From Clostridium sardiniense (GTDB taxonomy: Bacteria > Bacillota > Clostridia > Clostridiales > Clostridiaceae): a stretch of DNA of 64,000 nucleotides. Location: assembly GCF_016907995.1 (NCBI RefSeq), contig NZ_JAFBDA010000010.1:62001-126000 (forward strand), in the 5' to 3' direction. The notes under the pieces are model-generated. The model was not told where the DNA came from. It saw nothing but the letters and a program-made list of their open reading frames with translations, and did no database searches. The position numbers were made by a program, and so were the translations under genes. Below, one piece after another: positions 28,773-36,307 of this stretch (within the stretch, counting starts at the first letter, position 1; the number at the start of each line of letters is the position of its first letter).

Positions 28773-29552
28773 ATGAAAGAGATTAAAAAATATTTAGAAT
28801 CAAGAATTGGTACTTATAGTTTCTTCTTTGAAGATTTAGAAAGTGGATTTGTTTACGGTTACAATGAAAACGTTCAGATGGTTTCAGCTGGATGTATGAA
28901 GTTACCTATAGCAGTTTCTTTAATAAAAGATGTTGAAAGAGGAACTACATCTTTTATGGATAAAATAAAGATAGAAGGCTCAGATAAAGTTTATGGAACG
29001 GGTATAATTCATGAATTTAACTCTAGAGATTATACTGTATTTGAACTTTTAGTTGCTATGCTTATTCAAAGTGATAATACAGCAGCAAACAAAATTATTG
29101 ATATTGTTGGAATAGATCAAATAAATAAAGATATCAAAGAAATGGGTTTGAAAAATACCGTCCTAAATAGAAAAACAACTGATGAAAGAAAGGGAAAATC
29201 AGATATAGAAAATTTAACATCAGCTAGAGATTTATCAAAGATGTGGAAGCATTTATACGAAGGAACTTTTCTAAGTAAGGAAAATAGTACAATGTTAATA
29301 GATATTCTAAGGAGACAGCAGATTAAGAATAAATTAGCACTTTATATACCAGATGATTTAAAATATGAAATTTCAAGTAAGACTGGAGATAAAACAGGAG
29401 TCGAAAATGATACAGCACTAATTCAGCTTTCAAAAGGAACATTTGCATTTACAGTTCTTTCGATGTCAATTCCAAATAGTGTTTATGGAACTGTAACATT
29501 AGCTAAATGTGGTAAGATGATGTGGGATAATGTGATGAATAATTGGAATTAA
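28773..29552 (+). CDS. class A beta-lactamase-like serine hydrolase lacking the SxxK serine
   Basis: 259 residues without a signal peptide. The fold of the beta-lactamase2 family is clear: SDN (QSDNTAANK) and KTG (SSKTGDKTG) motifs are present. At the SxxK position the sequence is SAGCMKLPIA, so the nucleophile place is Gly40 (codon 28890-28892) before Cys41-Met42-Lys43. A normal member reads A-S-x-x-K-L-P-I. It is therefore probably not a serine acyl-enzyme; it could be a binding protein or use Cys41. The gene's 3' end is one copy of the attachment-site repeat of the integrated element that follows. Confidence 0.8.
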   Translation: MKEIKKYLESRIGTYSFFFEDLESGFVYGYNENVQMVSAGCMKLPIAVSLIKDVERGTTSFMDKIKIEGSDKVYGTGIIHEFNSRDYTVFELLVAMLIQSDNTAANKIIDIVGIDQINKDIKEMGLKNTVLNRKTTDERKGKSDIENLTSARDLSKMWKHLYEGTFLSKENSTMLIDILRRQQIKNKLALYIPDDLKYEISSKTGDKTGVENDTALIQLSKGTFAFTVLSMSIPNSVYGTVTLAKCGKMMWDNVMNNWN

Positions 29553-29559
29553 CCTCTGA
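29526..29559 (+). repeat. left attachment-site copy (attL-like)
   Basis: 34 bp overlapping the end of the serine hydrolase gene. It matches 36144-36177 at 29 of 34 positions, including an exact 14-bp core AATAATTGGAATTA (29538-29551). All five mismatches are transitions. A tyrosine recombinase remnant lies directly inside. Confidence 0.7.
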
Positions 29560-29664
29560 ATATCAGTGTTTAAGGCATTCTTAAATTTGAAAAATAGCTA
29601 AAAAGGCGATTCATCAAAAATTCGGCAAAAATTTAAAATAAATTAGATATTAATTCAGCTGCTT

Positions 29665-30305
29665 TATTATACATTTAATCTGTTATATGTGAATACACTC
29701 TCAAGTTTGTTCTACATTATGACTAAGTATATGAGCAGCTGTTTTAAAGATCTAATCTATATGCTATAAGTTTTGTTGTGTAAGTATGTCTAAGTACATG
29801 TATACATGTATTAAATTTTTACGTAATTGTTTATCTAAGTTTGTTCTCATACTTATCATATATCAGAACTTTTTTCAGTTATTAATCTCTGATCTATATT
29901 TAAAGGTCGAGATTTTTTTATTTTCAATAATATCTTTTTAGTACTAGGAGTTAACGGAACTATTCTATTAAAATTTTTCTCTTTATATCAGTTAATCCGA
30001 AACAACCATCCTTTTTCTTTTGCCATTGTTTAGTTATAGGTATAGAATTATTTTTAAAATCTATATCATTCCAAGTTAATCCCATAATTTCGCCAACTCT
30101 AAGACCACAAGTTAAAGCTAATGATACAATGATTTGATAATCACTATCTTTTTTTAGATAGTAATCCATTATAGTTTTTTCTTCTAAAATACATAAGGCT
30201 TTTCTTTTATTAGGTTGCTTATTAATAGGAATACTGTTAAATGGTGTATAGGAAATTGAATATAGATTGATGGAATTAAAAAGAAAGTTAGATTCAAATA
30301 TAGTG
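29665..30305 (-). pseudogene. tyrosine recombinase (phage integrase), frameshifted
   Basis: Read on the minus strand, the frame from about 30300 gives NSINLYSISYTPFNSIPI, then the catalytic-domain start LALTCGLRVGEIMGLTW (Arg present) and stops at 29960. After a frameshift RIVPLTPSTKKILLKI continues to a stop at 29856. Further shifts recover HTYTTKLIAYRLDL, TAAHILSHNVEQT and RVYSHITD with the nucleophile Tyr. These are box I, the middle region and box II of integrases in the right order. At least three frameshifts plus loss of the N-terminal arm-binding domain make it non-functional. Confidence 0.8.
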
Positions 30306-30617
30306 TTAAGAATTTTTTTTTTGAAGATATATATTCTTAATAGATTTACTCGTAAATGATTATTGGATTAAAACAAAAAAAGAAAGAGCACCATAAAAAT
30401 AAAATATTAAAAGGTAGGTGATATAAATATAGCCTACTAAATTAAAAAAGTTAGCAATATAAGGATTAAGCGAATTAGTTAAGAAAAATTGATCTTTGAA
30501 AATTGAATAGTACTATATTTACAAAATATGTTATAATTAGCATATAATTGTAAATTATTGTGCAACTAATGAATAACTACAAAATATATTTTGTATTATC
30601 AAAGGAAGGTGTTAATA
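30306..30617 (+). other. gene-free stretch before the formyltransferase
   Basis: About 310 bp, very AT-rich, with no credible gene. It contains GATCTTTGAAAATTGAAT at 30491-30508, which resembles the motif common in clostridial 16S-23S spacers, and the AGGAAGGTG ribosome site of the next gene at its end. Confidence 0.4.
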
Positions 30618-31571
30618 GTGAAAATAGTTTTTATGGGAACTCCTGATTTTGCAGTTCCCTCATTGAAGAAAATGATAGAGAAATATAATGTAAGTGCGAT
30701 TGTAACACAACCTGATAAACCAAGTGGAAGAGGGAAAAAGGTAGTAATTTCACCAATCAAAAAGGTAGGACTATCGAATGAAATTCAAATTTTTCAGCCC
30801 GAAAAAATAAGATCAGACTCTGTAATTATTGATAAATTAAAAGAAATAAATCCTGATTTTATTATTGTTGTAGCATATGGTCAAATCTTAATTAAGCAAA
30901 TACTTGACATACCAAAACTTGGATGTATTTGTTTACATGCATCTCGCCTTCCAATGTATAGGGGGGCAGCACCAATAAATTGGAGTTTAATAAATGGTGA
31001 AATAAAAACTGGAAATACAACTATACTAATGGATACTGGTATGGATACGGGTGATATGCTTATGAGAAGTGAGTTTGACATATCTGAATCTATGACAGCA
31101 GGAGAATTGTACAATTTATTAAAAATAAATGGTGCTGAACTGTTAGAGGAAACAATAAAGGGAATTGCCACAGGTAAAATTTGTGGGGTAAAGCAACAGA
31201 GTGATGGAAATTCTTATGTACAGATGCTAAACAAGCAAATGGCAAAGATTAATTGGAATGATAGTAGTATTAACATACATAATTTAATAAGAGGATTGAG
31301 TTCTTGGCCATATAAAAATATAAACTCATGGCCAACTGCTCATACTTATTATAAAGATATTCCAATTAAAATATTCAAATCCAAGTCATTAGAGGCAAAT
31401 ATTATTAAACCACCTGGTTATATTATAGATGCAAATAATGAAGGAATTTCAGTCGCCACCAGTAATGGTATTCTGATTATAGAAATATTACAGTTTCCAG
31501 GGGGGAAACCTCTTGAGGTAAAAGAATTTTTAAAAGGAAATAAAATAGAAAAAGGTATTGTATTATTATAA
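30618..31571 (+). CDS. methionyl-tRNA formyltransferase family protein (accessory copy)
   Basis: 317 residues from GTG 30618, which lies 7 nt after AGGAAGGTG. The Fmt N-terminus (KIVFMGTPDFAVPSL) and the formyl-THF site HASRLPMYRGAAPINW followed by MDTGMDTGDM are present, and a C-terminal Fmt domain (about 205-310) completes it. Fmt formylates initiator Met-tRNA. Chromosomal fmt usually sits beside def and priA, which are absent here, so this is likely a second copy carried by the integrated element. It could serve another formyl acceptor. Confidence 0.85.
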   Translation: MKIVFMGTPDFAVPSLKKMIEKYNVSAIVTQPDKPSGRGKKVVISPIKKVGLSNEIQIFQPEKIRSDSVIIDKLKEINPDFIIVVAYGQILIKQILDIPKLGCICLHASRLPMYRGAAPINWSLINGEIKTGNTTILMDTGMDTGDMLMRSEFDISESMTAGELYNLLKINGAELLEETIKGIATGKICGVKQQSDGNSYVQMLNKQMAKINWNDSSINIHNLIRGLSSWPYKNINSWPTAHTYYKDIPIKIFKSKSLEANIIKPPGYIIDANNEGISVATSNGILIIEILQFPGGKPLEVKEFLKGNKIEKGIVLL

Positions 31572-31649
31572 TCACAATTTATTAATAGTCTATCATAGGA
31601 GTAGAATATTATGATTATTGGTTCATAATATATAAGGAGAAATTGGTAT

Positions 31650-32153
31650 ATGAAATATATAATAAAAGAATCAGAAAATATAATTTTGAGAAAGACTAAA
31701 GTTGAAGATTTAGAATTTGTTATTAATGCAGAACGACAGAAAGAAAATGCTCAATATATAGGTCAATGGCCAAAAGATCAACACACTAATTCATTAGTTA
31801 ATAAAGACATTCTACATATAATCATTGAAGAATCTGCTACACAGAAACCTATTGGATATTTAATTATATCAGGAATTGAAAATAAAAATAATAGTATAGA
31901 ATTTAGACGGTTTGTAATATGTGAAAAAGGTACAGGGTTTGGCAAAGGAACATTAAAATTAGTAAAAAAGCTATCTTTTAATGATTTAAAGGCTCATAGA
32001 TTATGGTTAGATGTAAGAGTAAAAAATATTAGAGCGCAAAACATTTATAAATCGGAAGGGTTTAAAGAAGATGGAGTTTTAAGAGAATGTATTTTTTATA
32101 ATAATAAATATGAGTCATTGATAGTAATGTCAATTTTAAAAAATGAGTATTAA
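31650..32153 (+). CDS. GNAT family N-acetyltransferase, RimJ/RimL-like
   Basis: 167 residues with the acetyltransferase_3 layout: IILRKTKVEDLEFV at the N-terminus, acetyl-CoA motif A around RRFVICEKGTGFGKGTLKL (about 90-108), and the C-terminal RAQNIYKSEGFKEDG. It acetylates an unidentified amine (protein N-terminus, polyamine or antibiotic). AAGGAG precedes the ATG. It lies about 80 bp after the formyltransferase and is probably cargo of the element. Confidence 0.85.
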   Translation: MKYIIKESENIILRKTKVEDLEFVINAERQKENAQYIGQWPKDQHTNSLVNKDILHIIIEESATQKPIGYLIISGIENKNNSIEFRRFVICEKGTGFGKGTLKLVKKLSFNDLKAHRLWLDVRVKNIRAQNIYKSEGFKEDGVLRECIFYNNKYESLIVMSILKNEY

Positions 32154-32199
32154 TATTTATAATGTTATTAGGGCCATTATAAATTAAGAAATAGATGAT

Positions 32200-32616
32200 G
32201 AAGAAGAAAAAAGGTATTAATATTATATGCCTATTCACAATTAGAAGAAATAAAATATTTAGAATTAAAAATAAATAATATAAAGAATAATTATGAAGGT
32301 TGTAAATCAATAGCATATGAGGAAAGAACACAATCTATAAATAAGTTCAATAGTTCAGAATGAGATTATAGATAAGAAAAAATAATTAATAGGACTAAAT
32401 AGAGATTTAAATAATAAAAGAACATTAAAGGATCGAATAGATAGTATAGTAGAAAGCATGAATGATAGTGAAAGAAAATTAATAGAGTTTAAATATACTA
32501 ATAGAAATATATATCTTAGAATCAAGCACAATCCATTTTAGGATTTAATGTAGATTACGTTAGAAAAGAAATAAGGTAGGATGCAATAAATAAATTAGGT
32601 AAACTATATTTATAGA
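32200..32616 (+). pseudogene. phage sigma-like transcriptional activator remnant
   Basis: Broken frames on the plus strand read AYSQLEEIKYLELKI, then TLKDRIDSIVESMNDSERK followed by LIEFKY, and after another shift LGFNVDYVRKEIR and DAINKLGKLYL. This is the order and character of the sigma-70-like late-gene activators of Gram-positive phages (helix-turn-helix at the end). Several stop codons and at least two frameshifts interrupt it. Confidence 0.6.
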
Positions 32617-32899
32617 CAGGTGTAAACAAGAAAGATTGGAAATATAAAAATCCCCCAGTTTATACCCAATTTACGCTCAACTAATACCAAAAAGTTTATG
32701 TTAGTATATAGATGTATGGATATTAAATGTCATTAGTATTCATCCTATTATTGATAAAAATAGGGATAAAAAAATTAATTTATGGGAAATAATAAAATGT
32801 AGAAATAAATAAGGCCAAACTTATAATTGTTTATTAGTTTTTATATAATTTCTCAGACCCTATGTATGATTTAATAGTAGGTGTAAGAGCCTACTTCTT
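32617..32899 (+). other. gene-free stretch of the element
   Basis: About 280 bp between the sigma-like remnant and the tRNA-like fold. I found no open frame longer than about 25 codons and no recognisable domain; probably decayed phage DNA. Confidence 0.4.
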
Positions 32900-32973
32900 G
32901 GAGATATAACTCAAGTGGTAGAGTGAATAGGTTATAAATCTATTGGGTGTGAGTTCAAATCTCGCTATCTTCA
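32900..32973 (+). tRNA. tRNA-like fold, probably a decayed phage tRNA
   Basis: Acceptor arms GGAGATA and TATCTTC pair over seven bases with one G-U. A D stem ACTC/GAGT, an anticodon stem ATAGG/TCTAT with loop TTATAAA, and a T arm GTGAG-TTCAAAT-CTCGC follow in the right order. The anticodon would be ATA, which is unusual; a Tyr GTA ancestor changed by one transition is possible, but there is no long variable arm. No CCA is encoded. Functionality is doubtful. Confidence 0.45.
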
Positions 32974-33093
32974 TCAATATATTTTAGTTACTATATGCTA
33001 TTATAGAGTTTAATACAGTTCTGTAATGCGTATAGCAAGCTAGAGACTAACAATAGGGATTACATGTGCTATTAGTTTAAGTCTATAAAGAAA

Positions 33094-33127
33094 AGAGCCT
33101 AGTAGTTAATTGAATAGGCTTTTTTTA
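33094..33127 (+). terminator. terminator in the element
   Basis: AGCCTA / TAGGCT stem with a 13-nt loop followed by seven T, downstream of the tRNA-like fold. Confidence 0.7.
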
Positions 33128-33216
33128 TTATGAATAAATATATATGTACATGTGTATAAATGAATTGTATCAATAATTAATTTTATTCCTCTGTTCTATA
33201 AAAAGTAGAAAACATT

Positions 33217-33247
33217 AAAAATCACTTGTAGAAATATAAGTGATTTT
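33217..33247 (+). terminator. terminator in the element
   Basis: AAAATCACTT and AAGTGATTTT arms with a 10-nt loop and a T-run; roughly symmetrical, so it could act in both directions. Confidence 0.8.
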
Positions 33248-33344
33248 TTATTTTATATACTTAGGAATTATGAAATACTTAAGAAAATTATTTAAATTGA
33301 ATAATATATTTTTCTAGGTATTTAATGTTCTAAAAAGATAAAGT

Positions 33345-33735
33345 ATGTATGATGTATTAAATAATTTAGGTACTGAAAAAATGGCTCATGCAGAAATGAC
33401 TGGTACTATGATTTATCAATTAATGGATAATGCGTCAGTTAAAGAGTTAAAAAAGGCTGGACTTGGTGGGCATTATACAGATCATGGTAAAGAACTATAT
33501 TATTCTGATGCTCAAGGAAATCCATGGACAGCAACTTATATTCAAGCAAAAGATGATGCTATAGCTGATTTACATGAGGATATGGCTGCAGAACAAAAAT
33601 CTAGAGCAACTTATGAATGGCTTATAAGTTTAACTGATGATGAAGAGGTAAAAGAAATTTTACGTTTCTTAAGATAAAGAGTGGTTGTTTATTTCCAAGG
33701 ATTTGGAGAAGCATTAATGGATGTTTAAGATAAAT
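33345..33735 (+). pseudogene. CotJC/manganese catalase fragment
   Basis: The frame encodes NLGTEKMAHAEMTGTMIYQL, then AAGLGG-like, PWTATYIQAKDD, ADLHEDMAAEQKSRATYEW and EEVKEILRFLR before UAA at 33675. The same frame then continues with VVVYFQGFGEALMDV and another UAA. These segments match spore coat CotJC, a manganese catalase relative, whose metal ligands lie in the TExxAHxE region. About 60 N-terminal residues are missing and two nonsense codons interrupt the rest. Its place inside phage remnants suggests capture by rearrangement. Confidence 0.75.
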
Positions 33736-33769
33736 GTAAATGGAGAGATCATTAAATTTTAAATAATAA

Positions 33770-34078
33770 AAAGAGACTATTGTGGAAGAGGTAAAAGATG
33801 TATTAGAAAATATTGAGCTTACTGATAAGAAAAGGCACTTTTGCATTTATTATATAAATTATTTTAATGCTGCTAAGGCATATTAGAAAGCATATGAGTG
33901 TAGTTATGAATAATCATTATCTAATGGATATAGGATAATGGAAAATAATAGTATAAAAAAGCTTAAGTAACATAAAATCAATAGAGTAATGTTAATTAAA
34001 TTTGCAAATAATAATTTATATAAAGTAAAACTTATAGGTGAATTATTAAATAAAGTTTTTACTATAGGAGGATTATTA
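33770..34078 (+). pseudogene. phage terminase small subunit remnant with three nonsense codons
   Basis: One unbroken reading frame gives LTDKKRHFCIYYINYFNAAKAY, which is the terminase small-subunit DNA-binding start, then UAG (33884), KAYECSYE, UAA (33911), SLSNGYRIMENNSIKKLK, UAA (33968) and a further open stretch that runs into the next gene. The stops stand where Gln or Glu codons would be expected. No frameshift is needed. Confidence 0.65.
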
Positions 34079-34926
34079 TGAATGATTTTATTGAAATAAA
34101 AAAAGAAATTGAAGAAATTAATAAAGAAATAAGAGAATTAGGAATTAATATTAAAAATATAAGGTTAAATCAAGATGATGAGATAGATATAATAGATGCA
34201 ACTAATAGCTTTGATAAAGTATCAGATTTATTTGATAATATAAATATTGATATTAATAATTTACTAGATAATTTTGAGTCAAATAAATTTAATATATATC
34301 AAAAAATTCAACAAGCTAGAGTTGAACTACAAAATAGAGAACTTAAGAAAACAGGATATAATAAATTCGCAAACTATAAATATTTTGAATTAGGAGATTT
34401 CTTACCTCATATAAATGACGTTTGTTTAAAGATTGGATTATATACAGAGTTTAAATTTACACCACAACAAGCTTGGTTATATATTAGAGATATTGATAAT
34501 CCAGATATATTTAGAGAGTGGTCAACACCTGTGGAGATTGCCACTTTAAAAGGGTGTAGTGCAATACAAAATATAGGAGGTACTCAAAGTTTTTCAAGAA
34601 GATACTTATATATGATGGCTTTTGAGATAGCTGAAACAGATGTTATAGATGGAGGAGCTGTTGATGCAGATGCAGAAGCGGGAAAACAAAAAATAAACAG
34701 AGCAAGTGTAATGACTATAAATAATTTAATAGATGAAACTGGAGTAGATAAAAGAAAATTTTTATCCTGGGCTGGTGTAAATAAAGTTGAAGATATACCT
34801 AATTCAGCTTTAAATATATGTATTCAAATGCTTAATAAAAAGAAAAAAGATATTGAAATAAAGAAACAACAAGAAGAGTCTCAAGAAGAAGTAGAAAAAC
34901 ATACAGAAGAAGATTTTGAATTTTAG
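34078..34926 (+). CDS. ERF-family single-strand annealing protein
   Basis: 282 residues. An N-terminal coiled-coil (about 1-75) precedes the ERF core: IYQKIQQARVEL, GYNKFANYKYFELGDFLP, CSAIQNIGGTQSFSRRYLY. Members anneal single strands in phage recombination. The C-terminal ~70 residues form a small helical, acidic tail ending DFEF, as in many SSB-binding or protein-binding tails. AGGAGG precedes the ATG. It is intact although its surroundings are decayed, and pairs with the next gene 12 bp later. Confidence 0.88.
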   Translation: MNDFIEIKKEIEEINKEIRELGINIKNIRLNQDDEIDIIDATNSFDKVSDLFDNINIDINNLLDNFESNKFNIYQKIQQARVELQNRELKKTGYNKFANYKYFELGDFLPHINDVCLKIGLYTEFKFTPQQAWLYIRDIDNPDIFREWSTPVEIATLKGCSAIQNIGGTQSFSRRYLYMMAFEIAETDVIDGGAVDADAEAGKQKINRASVMTINNLIDETGVDKRKFLSWAGVNKVEDIPNSALNICIQMLNKKKKDIEIKKQQEESQEEVEKHTEEDFEF

Positions 34927-34938
34927 GAGGAAAGTCCT

Positions 34939-35835
34939 ATGAAAGAAATAGAAGTAGAGAAGCAATTACCAGTTATATTAATGAATTTTGATGAAGTTAA
35001 ATTATCACTAAATGATACAATGAATAAATATAAAGGTATAGTAGTTACAGAAGAAAGTTTAAAAAAGTGTAAAGCAACTCAAAAGGATCTAGCTAAACTT
35101 AGAAATAATATAGATAGTTATAGAAAAAATGTAAAAAAGGAAATGGAAAAACCAATAAGAGAATTTGAATCTCAATGTAGAGATCTTATAAAATTGATAT
35201 CAGAAGTAGAGAAACCAATAAAGGATGGAATTAAAATATATGATGATAAACGGAGAGAAGAAAAAAGACTTAAAGCTATTGAATACATAAAGGAAAGTAT
35301 AAGAAATCATAAATTAAAAGAAGAGTATGCATCTAAGTTAACTATCAAGGAACAATACTTAAATCTTAGCGGAACATTAAAGAGTATAAAAGAAGATATT
35401 GAAATGAGAGCTGCAATATTAGAAAAACAGCAAGAAGATGATAGGGAGAAAAGATTAATATTTGAAGTGTCAATAAGAAATGCAATAAATTCAGTTAATA
35501 GAGATATAAAAACTAAACTTACTATGGATGATTTTACATATTATATAGAATTAGGATGGCCCCTGGATAAAATATTAAAGGAGATAAATGACAGAGCAGA
35601 AACAATATTAAAGGCAGAAAAAACAGTACAGTATATGGAAAAAAATGTACAAGCAAAAAATAATGAGAATGAGCGTGAAAAAATAGATAATGATATAAAA
35701 TTATCACAAGATAATGTTAAGTATTTTGTGAACATAGATGTTATACATAATTATGAAATGATAAAATCCTTAAGTAAATATCTGAAAGAGAATGGGTATA
35801 AGTATAATGTAAAGGAAAAGAGAGTTATAAAATAA
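34939..35835 (+). CDS. DUF1351 domain phage protein
   Basis: 298 residues, almost entirely helical and charged. The DUF1351 pattern is visible in LPVILMNFDEVKLSLND, KKCKATQKDLAKLRNNID and VKKEMEKPIREFE. These proteins sit beside phage annealing proteins (ERF, RecT, Bet) and probably assist recombination or replication. The C-terminus is a short mixed domain ending YKYNVKEKRVIK. AGGAGGAAAG precedes the ATG. The biochemical role is not established. Confidence 0.8.
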   Translation: MKEIEVEKQLPVILMNFDEVKLSLNDTMNKYKGIVVTEESLKKCKATQKDLAKLRNNIDSYRKNVKKEMEKPIREFESQCRDLIKLISEVEKPIKDGIKIYDDKRREEKRLKAIEYIKESIRNHKLKEEYASKLTIKEQYLNLSGTLKSIKEDIEMRAAILEKQQEDDREKRLIFEVSIRNAINSVNRDIKTKLTMDDFTYYIELGWPLDKILKEINDRAETILKAEKTVQYMEKNVQAKNNENEREKIDNDIKLSQDNVKYFVNIDVIHNYEMIKSLSKYLKENGYKYNVKEKRVIK

Positions 35836-36143
35836 TGATATTTATATAGAATAATAGAGATAAAAGTTTAACTTAGTTAACTTTCATAGTACTTAAAAAT
35901 TTATTATAAAATAAAAGTTTGATAAACAATATGGATATAAATGAAAAAGACTAGAATTAATTCTAGTCTTTTTAATGAGATTAAATGGTATTTTTAATAC
36001 ATTTGTATTTTAATTATTGCCGAAAATTAAAAGTTTATACAAAATTAATTAGTCAAAATATATTATAGAACTATATAATAATTGAAATAACTACGTTTTA
36101 TAAGATTATATAAATGTTTATTATTTACAAAATTGTTATGTAA
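35836..36143 (+). other. gene-free right end of the element
   Basis: About 310 bp of AT-rich DNA without a credible frame. It contains a strong hairpin terminator (35944-35973) and an inverted TTGCCGA motif (36017-36023) matching TCGGCAA at 29622-29628 near the other end. Confidence 0.5.
35944..35973. terminator. terminator after the ERF/DUF1351 pair
   Basis: A perfect 30-base palindrome of A-run, GACTAGAA, its complement and T-run. Confidence 0.9.
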
Positions 36144-36177
36144 GATAATGTAATAAATAATTGGAATTAGTTTCTGA
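36144..36177 (+). repeat. right attachment-site copy (attR-like)
   Basis: 34 bp matching the serine hydrolase gene's 3' end (29526-29559) at 29 positions. Read in the same frame it would encode DNVINNWN and stop, against DNVMNNWN and stop in the gene, so it looks like a former coding tail. The exact 14-bp core is at 36156-36169. Confidence 0.7.
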
Positions 36178-36212
36178 TTAATAGAGTAAATATTAAGATA
36201 GTTATTTATTAT

Positions 36213-36254
36213 AAAAAGCTAAAATGATTTTTTATTAATCATTTTAGCTTTTTT
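36213..36254. terminator. bidirectional terminator, probably the original one of the serine hydrolase
   Basis: 17-bp arms (AAAAAGCTAAAATGATT and its complement) with a 7-nt loop and T-run, 36 bp outside the right attachment copy. It also ends the minus-strand deacetylase. Confidence 0.92.
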
Positions 36255-36307
36255 AATTTCGTGTATTTATGTTAAATTAAAAATTAGAAAGCGTATACTA
36301 AGAATTC

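Larger units (their letters stand above)
32974..33344 (+). other. gene-free stretch with two terminator-like hairpins
   Basis: About 370 bp between the tRNA-like fold and the CotJC fragment. It holds no open frame of note, only the two hairpins listed separately. Confidence 0.5.
29526..36177. mobile_element. decayed integrated phage-like element
   Basis: A 6.6-kb segment bounded by 34-bp direct repeats, integrated in the 3' end of a serine hydrolase gene. It contains a ruined tyrosine recombinase next to the left end, a phage sigma-like activator remnant, a tRNA-like fold, a terminase small-subunit remnant and an intact ERF/DUF1351 pair. Apparent cargo is a formyltransferase, a GNAT acetyltransferase and a broken CotJC gene. 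Coding density is low and nonsense codons are many, unlike the surrounding chromosome. No head, tail or lysis genes are visible. Confidence 0.75.

Noticed and set aside
32062..32331. Minus-strand 89-codon frame after the GNAT gene
   Set aside because: It overlaps the GNAT 3' end and the sigma-like remnant and is low-complexity Ile/Leu/Phe sequence typical of AT-rich antisense.
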